DNA of 41,802 bases from Pseudoalteromonas holothuriae (GTDB lineage: Bacteria > Pseudomonadota > Gammaproteobacteria > Enterobacterales > Alteromonadaceae): contig NZ_CAMAPC010000028.1 in the NCBI RefSeq assembly GCF_945859825.1, positions 1 through 41,802 of the forward strand, in the 5' to 3' direction. The stretch's first letter is position 1; every line of letters begins with the position of its first letter. Shown piece after piece: positions 28,671-38,457 of the stretch. The notes under the pieces were generated by a model. The model was not told where the DNA came from, made no database searches, and saw nothing but the letters and a program-made list of their open reading frames with translations. The position numbers and the translations under genes were made by a program.

Positions 28671-31600
28671 CGCTTGCAGGTGCAACTTCCAACGGCGTGT
28701 CATTTATCTCAATCTTGGGTACCCAGTATCGCTCTTTGGCAAAAGGGTACAAGGGTAAGCTTATCCGACGTGGACAATCTCCACTGTACGCCTGTTGCCA
28801 ATCTAACTCTAGACCTTTTACCCATATAGGTAACAGCTTGCCAAGTTTTCCCGTTTTTAACCATTCTAGCAATACTTCTTTTAATGCATCATCTTGGCTA
28901 AATAGTGATACCAGCTCTTTGTTTTTATTAACATTACCACGATATCCAGCTGTTTCGCTATCGGAGAGGTAGGCACGTAACTCAGAATGAAGTTCAGCCA
29001 TTGTATTGACCACAAAGGCAACACGCTCTTCCATCTGTTCCCTACCAACTTGCAAGGTATAGGCAATTGATGGCAAATCACTTTGCTGATAACGCCCACT
29101 AAGTAAGGCTTGATGCAACTGCTGCACACGCAGGTTAAGACTTTGTGAACACTTTGCCGACAGCACAATAGCAAACGCCTGTTGAAGCTCTACGCTGTCA
29201 TTTATCCAGTTCGGCGCTTCTTCAATTACCAAATGGGCATTTGCCCCACCGGCACCAAAAGCTGAAATGCCAGCTCGTAGTGGGTACTCCCTCATCCCTT
29301 TACCTAAATCCAACTGAGGTCTAGACCAAGGCGAAACAACTTGCTGTACTTCAATGAAGCTATTATCGAAATCGATGTTTTTATTTAAGTGCTGAGAATG
29401 AATTGATGGTACCAATGTTTGATATTGCATTTGCAATAACACCTTACTCACACTGGCCACTCCTGCTGCACTTTCACAATGCCCTAGGTTGGATTTAACA
29501 GCACCAACAGCAAGTTTATTTTTTCTCCCTGCAAAAACCTTTTCCAAACCTTTAACTTCAATCGGGTCGCCCAATTCCGTGCCAGTACCATGAGCCTCAA
29601 TGTAGGAAATCGTGCGAGGGTCAACATTTGCAGTACGTAATGCCTGCTCAATTACCTGTTGTTGCGCAATGGGGTCAGGTACAGTGTAACCAGCACTTTT
29701 ACCGCTGTGGTTCACCGCACTGCCCTTTATGACACCATAGATGTGATCTTTATCAGTAATCGCTCTGTCAAGGCGTTTTAGCAATGTCACTCCTACACCT
29801 TCGCTAGGGACATATCCATTCCCTCCTTCACCAAAACTCTGGCAACGTCCATTTGAAGAAGCAAAATTATTTTGAGCCAATGATAAGTACTTACTTGGAT
29901 GTAAGGATAAGTTAACACCTCCAGCTAATGCTGCTACAACTTCATCTCTTATAATGCTTTGACAAGCCAGATGAATGGTAGTCAAAGACGATGAACACAT
30001 TGTATCAATCGCAATGCTAGGACCTCTCAAATCAAGGAAATATGACACCCTATTGGCAATGGAAGAAATACTACCGAGTAACGAATAGGGCAACTTACCA
30101 TCCTGGATAGAATACATTTGATATTCGTTATACATCACACCAACATATACCCCAACCGCACCTCTTTTTGCCAAAGAAGAAGCAGTATATCCAGCATCTT
30201 CCAACACATGATAAGCACTTTGTAAAAATAACCTTTCCTGCGGGTCAATGCCTGCACTATCTCTTGGCGATAGATTGAAAAATAATGGGTCAAAATACTC
30301 AATATCTTCTAAAAATCCGCCCCATTTAGTATAAGTTTTACCTAATGTGTTTCTTTGCTTAGAATAATACTGTGTGTGATCCCAACGAGACTTAGGAACC
30401 TCAGTAATACAGTCTTTAGCTTCTTTGAGGTTTTCCCATAATTGCTGCAAATCATCCGCCATTGCATAACGACCAACCAACCCAATGACAGCTACATCAT
30501 GATTAACTGTGTTCCCTTGGGCTAATGCATTCAATGCAAGTTGCGATTCTGAACATTCAACTACAGGTGTTGTCACCATAGGCTCAGTTGTAATTTTATG
30601 TGTAAGTGTCTGTACAGGTTTTTTATCAAGCAACTGCTCATTAAGTACACCTTCATGGTGATGGCAAATGTACTGTGCTAGATCAGATATAGTTTTGTAT
30701 TCAAAGAATAGTGTCTTAGACAATGAGCCAAATAGCTCCTCCATACGAGTAATAATGCTAACCACTAAAATTGAATCAATACCAAGTTCAAAAAATGGCT
30801 TGTCAACGTCTATAACATGCTCCGGTAAGCGCAAAAACTCTTTCAATAACTTAGTTAAATAGGTTTCGGCGGCTAGTTTTTGTTGTTCAAAACTAGCTTC
30901 ATACTCCGTTGATGATCGAGCGTTTGCATGCTCAGAGGTCATTTTAGGTAAAGTAAAACGTTTCTTTGCTAGTTGTTTTTCCAGAGTTTTATCTACTACA
31001 AGGGACTTAATTTTCTGCTGATCACCATAAATTACCATGACTTGTTCAGCATTATGATAATAGGCTTCAAGAAAAGCCTCTATACCAATATGATCTGGTA
31101 AGGCAACCATACCTGCTTGAATTTCTAGATTCTTCTTAGTTACCTCATCAACTTGCATACCACCTGCTTCCCATAGCGGCCAATTGACAGATAAGCTTCT
31201 ACCAAAGCGGCGCTGCATGGTGACTTCATTCGCTCGTTGTGCAACAAATGTATCCAGATAACCGTTGGCAGCAGCATAGTCAACTTGACCAGAGTTACCC
31301 ATCGCTGAAGCTGTGGAAGAAAATACCACAAACATATCCAGCGCGATGTCTGCAGTTGCATGATCTAACAACTGAACTCCATTCACTTTAGGAGACAAAA
31401 CTCGTTCTATCTCGGCATTACTCTTGCCAAGGAAGAAACCATCATTATTCACCCCAGCAGCGTGCAACACACCATGTAAAGTGCCATATTGGTCAACGAT
31501 TTTTGATAAAGCCGTAGTGACATCTGTGTTATTGGCTACATCCATTTTCCAATATACAACAGCTTGACATTGTTCATTCAGTTCGTTTATTTGAGCCTCG

Positions 31601-34600
31601 ATTGCGGGCTGCAGCTCCGAACGGCCAGTCAGGATGATGGTCGCTTCAGGGGCATTATTCGCAATGTGTTTCGCAAATACTAAACCTAAACCACCGGCCC
31701 CACCAGTAATCATGTATACACCCTCATTACGCCAGGGTGTTTGCAACTCTTTGCGCTCAGAAGCAAGCATCTGCCATCTAGCAACATGTCGAATACCGTC
31801 AATGTAAGTTACTTCATGGTCCAAAACCTCATGGGCACAGAGCGCAATGTCTTTTACGACCTGCCTATTTAGCTCTCCTTGAATCACAACTAGTTGACAG
31901 ATCAGATCATCATGCTCTCTGCGTATTGACTTAAGCGCGCCACCCAATGCGCGTGTCATACCCGCATCATGTTGAGCATTAATTATCAACTGCAAAGACA
32001 AAAAACCAGTGTCTACGCGTTTAAACTGCTGCACGCATCGCTGCAAAGCTATGAGGTTATCTTGATAGGTATACTCGTACTCAGCGTGTGATAAATGCAG
32101 AACCTGAACATCATCCGCAAATGCTTGAGTAAACAGATGTGCGGCTGACTCATCATAGCCACTGAGTATTACAAGTTGCTGTTGATAAGGGCAGTGTAAC
32201 TGCTGCTCACATAACGTTGCCACTAAATGTTTATTAAATAATATAGCGTTATACTGGCTGGCACCTACAACTGCACTGTTAATTTTTCTTGATGTCCAAC
32301 CCTCTATGTGAACGCATAATTCACCTTCATTGTTGTAAATGGCAGCATCAAAAGTGGGGGTATCACTATCAATCAAAGTTTCAACTGGTTTTATCTCACT
32401 CCACAATATGCCTTGTGGCTGTTGAATAAACCTCACCGACTTAACACCAAAAGGAATGGTTGCAGTTTTGCCAATACCTTGCTGTTGACTCATCAACCCC
32501 ATGCTACCATGCATACATGCATCTAGGATTGCTGGAGTTTGGTATGAATAAGCAAGTGCTTCACTGAGTCTAATTTTACTCAAAGTACCTAGTGAGCCAA
32601 TGAGCACTTCTTGGAGTAATTGGTAACCTGTTCCGTATTGTATACCCAAAGCGGAAAACTGTTCGTAACATGCTTGCTGCGACAAAACGCCTTTTTTATA
32701 TGTTGCTTTTAGGCTGTTTAGCTCAATGCGTAAAGGCACGGCAATAGGCTGCAAACAAGCTTTTCCCTGACAATGTATCTGTTCACCTTCAACACTTTGA
32801 CTAAAGATGCTAAAGCTAGCGATTGATTCAGATTGTGCTTCTAAACGAATGTCTACTTGGCATACATTTTCAATTATTAGTGGTCTTAACCAAACAATAT
32901 CTTTGAGACAAATTTCTGTATTAGATACACCAAATGCCATAATTGCAGCCGCACGAGCCATCTCTAAATACCCAACACCAGGGAAAACTCGCTGCCCATT
33001 AATAACATGGTCCGCTAAAAACATTTCACTGCCATCGAATGTGGAACGATAAAGTACCTGTTTAAAACCAGAGACATTTTGTTGCACTAGAGGGTGAAGG
33101 TGAGCAGAAAACGTGTGTTCAAGCTCGGTAGACTCTTGCTTTCCATAGCCTGGAAAATCCTCATTATCAAAACAATAAGTTGGCAAGGCAAGCTTTATAG
33201 GTTTCTGATCTGAATAGAAGTGACACCACTCAATCATTGCTCCCCTTACCCATGCCAGTGCAAATTTTTCAAGGTTTTCAAATGAATCTAGGTCTTGATA
33301 AATGAGTTCAGATTGTTTTTTCTTCTGTGTGTTGTAAGCAATTGTTTCGCGCCAGCAATTAGCTGGCAAGTTCTGATCACCATGAAGTACTAGCATTAAT
33401 ACATCTTTGAACTGCGATACATCCGAAACGACACATATAAACCTTTCGCGCATCGCTTCTCTGCCAGTTTGCATTGTATACGCGAAGTTAGTTAAAAATG
33501 CATGACTAGAAACAATATCAGGATTGTCATTTAAATACTTGAGTGTATTGTTTATACTCGCCAATAATGCGGTTACCGTTTTTGCTGAAAAAGGCATTAA
33601 ATACAATGAATTGACTTGCTCTTGCTGACGTTCAGGCTCGCTCGGGTTAAGGTATTCTCGTACTACGATATGGCTGTTTGTCCCTGAATGACCAAATGAG
33701 TTGATAGCTATCATTCGCGCGGTATCTGAAGGTAACCAAGGTTCATCTTCAGTAGCAATATAAAACGGTGAGTTTGACAGCTCAATTAGCGGATTCAATG
33801 TTTTAAAGCCAGCCAATTTCAATGACATTTGATGACGAATGCTCAATACCGACTTGAGCACCCCCATAACACCTGACGCCGCAGCTGCATGCCCTATTTG
33901 TGGCTTAGCACTACCAATAGCGCAGTAACTTTGCTGTTTGGTAAAATGACTAAATGCCTTGACCAATGCGTTCACTTCTATCGGATCACCAAGTGATGTT
34001 CCTGTACCATGAGCTTCAACATATTTTATGAGGTTCGGATCAATAGCGAACTTATGGTAAACATCACAAATTAGCTTTTCTTGTGCTTGTCCGCTCGGCG
34101 CAGTAATTCCATTACTCGCGCCATCTTGGTTAAGGCCCGAGGCGCTTATCACAGCATGAATGATGTCTTTATCCTGCTGTGCTTCTGATAAACGTTTTAA
34201 CACGAGCACACCGATGCCTTCCGCCAAAATTGTGCCATCAGCAGCAGCATCAAAGGTTTTACAATATCCACTTTGCGACACCATACCTGCACCACCTACC
34301 ACACTATCTAGGCTTGGCGCCCAATTGGCAAATACCCCCACAGCCAAAGCCAAGTCAGTGTCATTATGGCGTAAGCTCTCACAAGCAAGATGAATGGCAA
34401 CCCCAGATGATGAACACCCAGTATTAACCACTAAAGCAGGGCCGGACAGGTTGAGAAAGTACGACAGTCGAGACGCTATTATAGCCTCAGAGCCACCAGT
34501 CACAGATGCACTAGAGCGGCCAACCGGCTCAGCACCAACATAAATGCCAGTACGAGAAAGCGCCAATGCTTTAGGGTTATAGCCCGCATATTCGATAGCC

Positions 34601-37600
34601 GACCATGATTCTTGTATCACCAAACGCTGATGTGGGTTCATATCACAAGCTTCAAGTGGTGCAATATTGAAAAATAGAGAATCGAATTTATCCCTGTTAT
34701 CTAAAACGCCCCCAAAGAATGTTGACTTCCCACCGTAGCTTGCAACCAAATCAGTATTGATCTCCCCAGTTGCGATAGTGCCTGAACTGAGCAATGTCCA
34801 AAGTTCATCAAGATTTTTGGCACCACAGGCCTGCCCAGACATACCTATAATCGCTATTTCTTGGGTTGCGTCATATGGCTGATCATTGCTAATTTCTCGC
34901 AGCTGTTCACTTTGTTCATTTTCCTGTGCAAACTGAGGTTCACTCAGCCATTGGATCTGGTTTTTATAATCACTCAAAATATGAGCAGTTAGGCGCTCTA
35001 CAGAACTAAAGTCAAAGATACAGGTTGGATTAAGTGTAATACCTAATTGTTCGTTGATTTTTTCAACAAAACTCAACCCTAAAATAGAGTCCAGACCATA
35101 ATCGACAAAAGACTCTGTCACCTGAAGCTCTTGCTGACTGACTTTGAGAATTGTTTCTAAGCTTGTAACGATTATCGCTTCGATATGATCTTCAAGTGCT
35201 TCTGAGTTAGCTAAAGTCTGCTTTTCATTTTTGATAATGTTTGGCGTTGGTGCTTGCTGTAGTGTGACCTGACTTGTTATTTCTTGCTGTTGCTGTTCAA
35301 CGTCTTGAGAGCTAGCTGTAAGCTTTGATATGTTGTGTGCCGCAATAACACTTTGCATAGCATTAGCATCAACGCCATCGGTAACCACATGAGCCACAAA
35401 AGACATGCGTTTGAAAACAGTTTGCCACTGCTCTACCGACAGTGCCGGACTACCTGATAAGCGCAATTGTGGATCGCGTTGTAACCACCAACCATCTAAT
35501 AAGCCAAATGTTAAATGAGTAAAAATACTCCTTGAACACACCTCATTAATGAATAATGTACCATCCGCTTTCAGTGCGCTTTTTACATTGTTCATCGCCG
35601 CTAATATATCACTTGTGGCATGAATCACATTAGTCGCAATCACAATATCATAATGTGCAGGACGTAACCCTGACTCTATATATGGCTGCTCAAGGTTAAC
35701 AATCGCATAATCCAGATAATCATGGCTTGGACCATAATGTGTTTGCGCATGAAGTAAAAAAGCTTTTGAAATATCCGTATAGCAGTATTGTGCAATATTT
35801 TGTTCAAATTCCTGCAGCCGAGTGAAGATCTCGGCACTCGTCGCCCCAGTTCCTGCGCCGACTTCTAAAATGTTTACTTTCGCATTTGGATTCTGTTTTA
35901 TATGCTGCGCAACAAGATTGAACACAGCCTGAGCAACAACTTGATTATAATATTGACCCGCATTGCTGTGCTTATAAATTTCTTCAACTAAGTGCATGCT
36001 TGCACCTGGAAACAATAGCTCGCTTGCAGTTCGCTCATCCTGTAACACCAACTCAAGTTCACGACAAGTAAGCTCTACAAACTGTAACTGCGCTATTAAG
36101 TTCTGACGAGATTGCCACTGTATTTTGTGCTCATGCCACATTGTCCAAAAGCTATCTGTTGGAACAAGCTTGTGCTCGTCCAACTGATAGCCTTGCTCTG
36201 TTAAAATAATAAACTGATAATCCAGTAAAAACTCAATACTCGAAGACACCCACAAGTGATATTTAGAAGACACATTCGTGATATCGACTAAGTCAACTTT
36301 CGACACTGCCGATGTTTTTAGTATGTTAAGTTCATAAAGTTTTCCAGCTAGGTACGTTGCTAACAACTGGGCAATAGTGTGCGAACTGTCGAGCTCAAAG
36401 TGACGTTCTTCACTTTGATGTACATCATCTATACAAATTTTGCCATACAGATCAGCCATATGATGCTTTATAGCCTGAGTATCAGCACGTAATAAGGCAA
36501 ATTTTTGCTCATTCAGATCGACATTCATCTCGCGTAAAGCGTGCTCTTTAGTCACTTTGAGTAGTGAGATCTGATTCACTGAGCTGGATAGAAACCGTTC
36601 AATGATTGGGAACGCTTCTTGTGGCATCACAGTTGCCATACCTTCTCTGGCCATCCAACTACGTAACCCTTTCGTCTCTTCTAAATTGATTACGTCGCTG
36701 TCCCAATAGCCAAAATTGACGGTATATGCATTACGTGAAGTCGCCAAAGCTTGGGTAAAGGCATCTTTGAATGTACAGCCAACCGCATAGCCGCTTTGTC
36801 CGAGCGATTTTGTATAGGCGTTAATTGAAGAAAAAAATAATAGAAAGTCTGTGGGATGATTTGCAAACACCTTAGCTATGTTAACGCAAACATCTACCTT
36901 AGCCTGTAGCAACTGCTCAAAGTCTTGTTCATCCAAAGTAGCAACGTTTTGACCTTTAACAACCATCGCTGAGTGAATAACACCATCAATAGGCCCATAT
37001 TCTTGCAGGATGTGTTGATGAGCTTGAGAAAATGCATCTATATCGCTGGCATCAACAGACATATAAACTGGGCGAGTTGCACAGGGGAAATATTCTAACT
37101 TACGCGCAATACGCTCATCTATCTGCCTTCGACCAAACCAAATTACCTTAGCATCGTATTTATCCACGATCATTTTGGTCCAATCAAAACCAATACTCCC
37201 AGCTCCCCCAATCACTAAATAAACACCTTTTTGTTTATATGGCGTTTGTACTTTGCTCGGCAATGTCAACTTACTCAATTTAGGCTGGTACCAGTGGTTA
37301 CCTCTAAACGCTAGATTATTTCCAGATTCATTACTATTTACCGATAAGATTTCAGAGAATTTTTCACTCAACGTATCGACCGCAATATCAATACATCTGA
37401 CATGCCAATTGACATTCTCTTTGGCGACAACGCCAGCCAACCCGGTTATACCTGTATGTGTTGGGTTAATGACTTCGCCATCAAACACTGCCTGAGCATT
37501 GTTCGTTAGGAAATACAGATCGAGCGATTCGTTATCAAAACCACTTCTCATCAGGGCCTTTAATACCCTGAAAAAATATTTTACACCTGACGCTTGTGCC

Positions 37601-38457
37601 TTAATCGTATTTGCAGTGTCAGCTAAGTCAAAATGCACATCAGATGGTACAAATACAATGCTGTCAAAACGCACCATTTCGTCCATTTTATCGCATAAGT
37701 TGCTAATAGAATCATCTACTTCAAACTCAAGTAACTGTGCATAAACCTGCTGCAGCTCTAAGCTTGCCAAATCGACTTTATGGGCACCTGCACCAACTAA
37801 TAACACTTCCAGCCCATTTACATCTAAATTTCGACAAGGCGCTTCATTTAGTAAACTCCATTGTGGTGTAAGTACTAGAGGCTTTGCAAACATTTGCATC
37901 GTCTCAACATCGTGAGATGTTTGTTGTGGTTGCAGAGCACTTTTGTTGCTGCGATGATTAACCTCAGCAAAGGCATGACTAGGTAGACGCATGCGCTTAA
38001 CCTTCTGCCCCTGATATAAAAGCGGCCAACTGATAGGGTAACCAGCCAACCAATTGGTTTTTACCCATTCAAAATCAGCAACCGACATTTCATTAATAGC
38101 TTTAATTGGTGTTTCATGATGTTGGTTTTGATGTTTCTCAATCTCACTATTTCGCAATATTGCTATCGAACCATCCACATCATTACGCTCAAAAAGCTGT
38201 AAAAACCGTTCGAATTGTTGTTGTGCATCAATTAAACTCGTCACGATAAACGCCGTTCGGGTATTGAGTGCAGTGCGACCACTTTGTAATGTATGCGCAA
38301 ACGCCTGTAATTGACTAACATCTTCTTTATTTTGACTCGGCATACGCTGCAAAAATTCATACAACTGTTGGACATTCATTCTCAAACTGTCCTTTGTACG
38401 CGCAGATACCGGTACTAACTGAGTGTGAGCGGTGTTATTTTTATTGTTCACTGACAT
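28597..38457 (-). CDS. trans-AT polyketide synthase, gene B: KR-cMT-ACP-KS-DH-KR-ACP-KS
   Basis: 3286-residue megasynthase subunit. Domains: KS linker without its KS (10-166), KR (192-643), C-methyltransferase (687-1043, SAM loop LEVGAGTGATS, catalytic-type NVIHAT), ACP (1090-1165, GLDSIL), KS (1198-1603, Cys1348), KS linker (to 1767), DH (1785-2058), KR (2063-2486), ACP (2527-2602, GIDSIL), KS (2652-3082, Cys2821), KS linker and a short C-terminal docking motif (3263-3286). It completes the module begun by gene A's last KS, encodes one full module, and starts one finished by gene C. I chose the ATG 13 bp after gene A's stop. The frame is open about 90 bp further up, but that stretch overlaps gene A and would add residues with no PKS character. 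No strong Shine-Dalgarno sequence precedes it, which suggests translational coupling. No AT, ER or TE domain. Confidence 0.96.
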   Translation of the reverse strand: MSVNNKNNTAHTQLVPVSARTKDSLRMNVQQLYEFLQRMPSQNKEDVSQLQAFAHTLQSGRTALNTRTAFIVTSLIDAQQQFERFLQLFERNDVDGSIAILRNSEIEKHQNQHHETPIKAINEMSVADFEWVKTNWLAGYPISWPLLYQGQKVKRMRLPSHAFAEVNHRSNKSALQPQQTSHDVETMQMFAKPLVLTPQWSLLNEAPCRNLDVNGLEVLLVGAGAHKVDLASLELQQVYAQLLEFEVDDSISNLCDKMDEMVRFDSIVFVPSDVHFDLADTANTIKAQASGVKYFFRVLKALMRSGFDNESLDLYFLTNNAQAVFDGEVINPTHTGITGLAGVVAKENVNWHVRCIDIAVDTLSEKFSEILSVNSNESGNNLAFRGNHWYQPKLSKLTLPSKVQTPYKQKGVYLVIGGAGSIGFDWTKMIVDKYDAKVIWFGRRQIDERIARKLEYFPCATRPVYMSVDASDIDAFSQAHQHILQEYGPIDGVIHSAMVVKGQNVATLDEQDFEQLLQAKVDVCVNIAKVFANHPTDFLLFFSSINAYTKSLGQSGYAVGCTFKDAFTQALATSRNAYTVNFGYWDSDVINLEETKGLRSWMAREGMATVMPQEAFPIIERFLSSSVNQISLLKVTKEHALREMNVDLNEQKFALLRADTQAIKHHMADLYGKICIDDVHQSEERHFELDSSHTIAQLLATYLAGKLYELNILKTSAVSKVDLVDITNVSSKYHLWVSSSIEFLLDYQFIILTEQGYQLDEHKLVPTDSFWTMWHEHKIQWQSRQNLIAQLQFVELTCRELELVLQDERTASELLFPGASMHLVEEIYKHSNAGQYYNQVVAQAVFNLVAQHIKQNPNAKVNILEVGAGTGATSAEIFTRLQEFEQNIAQYCYTDISKAFLLHAQTHYGPSHDYLDYAIVNLEQPYIESGLRPAHYDIVIATNVIHATSDILAAMNNVKSALKADGTLFINEVCSRSIFTHLTFGLLDGWWLQRDPQLRLSGSPALSVEQWQTVFKRMSFVAHVVTDGVDANAMQSVIAAHNISKLTASSQDVEQQQQEITSQVTLQQAPTPNIIKNEKQTLANSEALEDHIEAIIVTSLETILKVSQQELQVTESFVDYGLDSILGLSFVEKINEQLGITLNPTCIFDFSSVERLTAHILSDYKNQIQWLSEPQFAQENEQSEQLREISNDQPYDATQEIAIIGMSGQACGAKNLDELWTLLSSGTIATGEINTDLVASYGGKSTFFGGVLDNRDKFDSLFFNIAPLEACDMNPHQRLVIQESWSAIEYAGYNPKALALSRTGIYVGAEPVGRSSASVTGGSEAIIASRLSYFLNLSGPALVVNTGCSSSGVAIHLACESLRHNDTDLALAVGVFANWAPSLDSVVGGAGMVSQSGYCKTFDAAADGTILAEGIGVLVLKRLSEAQQDKDIIHAVISASGLNQDGASNGITAPSGQAQEKLICDVYHKFAIDPNLIKYVEAHGTGTSLGDPIEVNALVKAFSHFTKQQSYCAIGSAKPQIGHAAAASGVMGVLKSVLSIRHQMSLKLAGFKTLNPLIELSNSPFYIATEDEPWLPSDTARMIAINSFGHSGTNSHIVVREYLNPSEPERQQEQVNSLYLMPFSAKTVTALLASINNTLKYLNDNPDIVSSHAFLTNFAYTMQTGREAMRERFICVVSDVSQFKDVLMLVLHGDQNLPANCWRETIAYNTQKKKQSELIYQDLDSFENLEKFALAWVRGAMIEWCHFYSDQKPIKLALPTYCFDNEDFPGYGKQESTELEHTFSAHLHPLVQQNVSGFKQVLYRSTFDGSEMFLADHVINGQRVFPGVGYLEMARAAAIMAFGVSNTEICLKDIVWLRPLIIENVCQVDIRLEAQSESIASFSIFSQSVEGEQIHCQGKACLQPIAVPLRIELNSLKATYKKGVLSQQACYEQFSALGIQYGTGYQLLQEVLIGSLGTLSKIRLSEALAYSYQTPAILDACMHGSMGLMSQQQGIGKTATIPFGVKSVRFIQQPQGILWSEIKPVETLIDSDTPTFDAAIYNNEGELCVHIEGWTSRKINSAVVGASQYNAILFNKHLVATLCEQQLHCPYQQQLVILSGYDESAAHLFTQAFADDVQVLHLSHAEYEYTYQDNLIALQRCVQQFKRVDTGFLSLQLIINAQHDAGMTRALGGALKSIRREHDDLICQLVVIQGELNRQVVKDIALCAHEVLDHEVTYIDGIRHVARWQMLASERKELQTPWRNEGVYMITGGAGGLGLVFAKHIANNAPEATIILTGRSELQPAIEAQINELNEQCQAVVYWKMDVANNTDVTTALSKIVDQYGTLHGVLHAAGVNNDGFFLGKSNAEIERVLSPKVNGVQLLDHATADIALDMFVVFSSTASAMGNSGQVDYAAANGYLDTFVAQRANEVTMQRRFGRSLSVNWPLWEAGGMQVDEVTKKNLEIQAGMVALPDHIGIEAFLEAYYHNAEQVMVIYGDQQKIKSLVVDKTLEKQLAKKRFTLPKMTSEHANARSSTEYEASFEQQKLAAETYLTKLLKEFLRLPEHVIDVDKPFFELGIDSILVVSIITRMEELFGSLSKTLFFEYKTISDLAQYICHHHEGVLNEQLLDKKPVQTLTHKITTEPMVTTPVVECSESQLALNALAQGNTVNHDVAVIGLVGRYAMADDLQQLWENLKEAKDCITEVPKSRWDHTQYYSKQRNTLGKTYTKWGGFLEDIEYFDPLFFNLSPRDSAGIDPQERLFLQSAYHVLEDAGYTASSLAKRGAVGVYVGVMYNEYQMYSIQDGKLPYSLLGSISSIANRVSYFLDLRGPSIAIDTMCSSSLTTIHLACQSIIRDEVVAALAGGVNLSLHPSKYLSLAQNNFASSNGRCQSFGEGGNGYVPSEGVGVTLLKRLDRAITDKDHIYGVIKGSAVNHSGKSAGYTVPDPIAQQQVIEQALRTANVDPRTISYIEAHGTGTELGDPIEVKGLEKVFAGRKNKLAVGAVKSNLGHCESAAGVASVSKVLLQMQYQTLVPSIHSQHLNKNIDFDNSFIEVQQVVSPWSRPQLDLGKGMREYPLRAGISAFGAGGANAHLVIEEAPNWINDSVELQQAFAIVLSAKCSQSLNLRVQQLHQALLSGRYQQSDLPSIAYTLQVGREQMEERVAFVVNTMAELHSELRAYLSDSETAGYRGNVNKNKELVSLFSQDDALKEVLLEWLKTGKLGKLLPIWVKGLELDWQQAYSGDCPRRISLPLYPFAKERYWVPKIEINDTPLEVAPASEELDRMLQGIANGSMSLDEALQKI
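30655..34865 (-). other. Module 3: KS-DH-KR-ACP
   Basis: A complete module inside gene B, predicted to leave an alpha,beta double bond. The KS (34865-33650) has Cys codon 34416-34414 in NTGCSSSG, EAHGTGT and IGHAA. The DH (33105-32285) has ADHVINGQRVFPG and ILDACMH. The second motif lacks its leading His (TP instead of HP) and ends with His instead of Gln, both tolerated in the family. The KR (32270-31000) has GGAGGLG, Ser in FSSTAS and YAAAN. Asp in HAAGVNNDG suggests a B-type (D) alcohol before dehydration. The ACP (30880-30655) carries GIDSIL. Confidence 0.9.

Larger units (their letters stand above)
25375..30505 (-). other. Module 4 (split over B and C): KS | DH-KR-ACP-ACP-ACP
   Basis: Predicted to leave a double bond, using three parallel carrier proteins. 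The KS (30505-29215) has Cys codon 29997-29995 in DTMCSSSL and a GVMYNEYQMY segment of the type I associate with KSs that take alpha,beta-olefinic chains, which fits module 3's output. The DH (28470-27655) has ADHQVQGQHILPG and SLMDAALQ. The KR (27640-26390) has GGLGGIG, Ser in FTSVSG and YSAAN, with B-type Asp (CAGVIQD). The protein break lies between the KS linker and the DH, bridged by docking motifs. Confidence 0.9.

Noticed and set aside
32510..32540. Inactive DH in module 3 because HP is TP and Gln is His
   Set aside because: The catalytic His (ADHVINGQRVFP) and Asp (ILDACMH) are both present, and D-x-x-x-H is an accepted variant.
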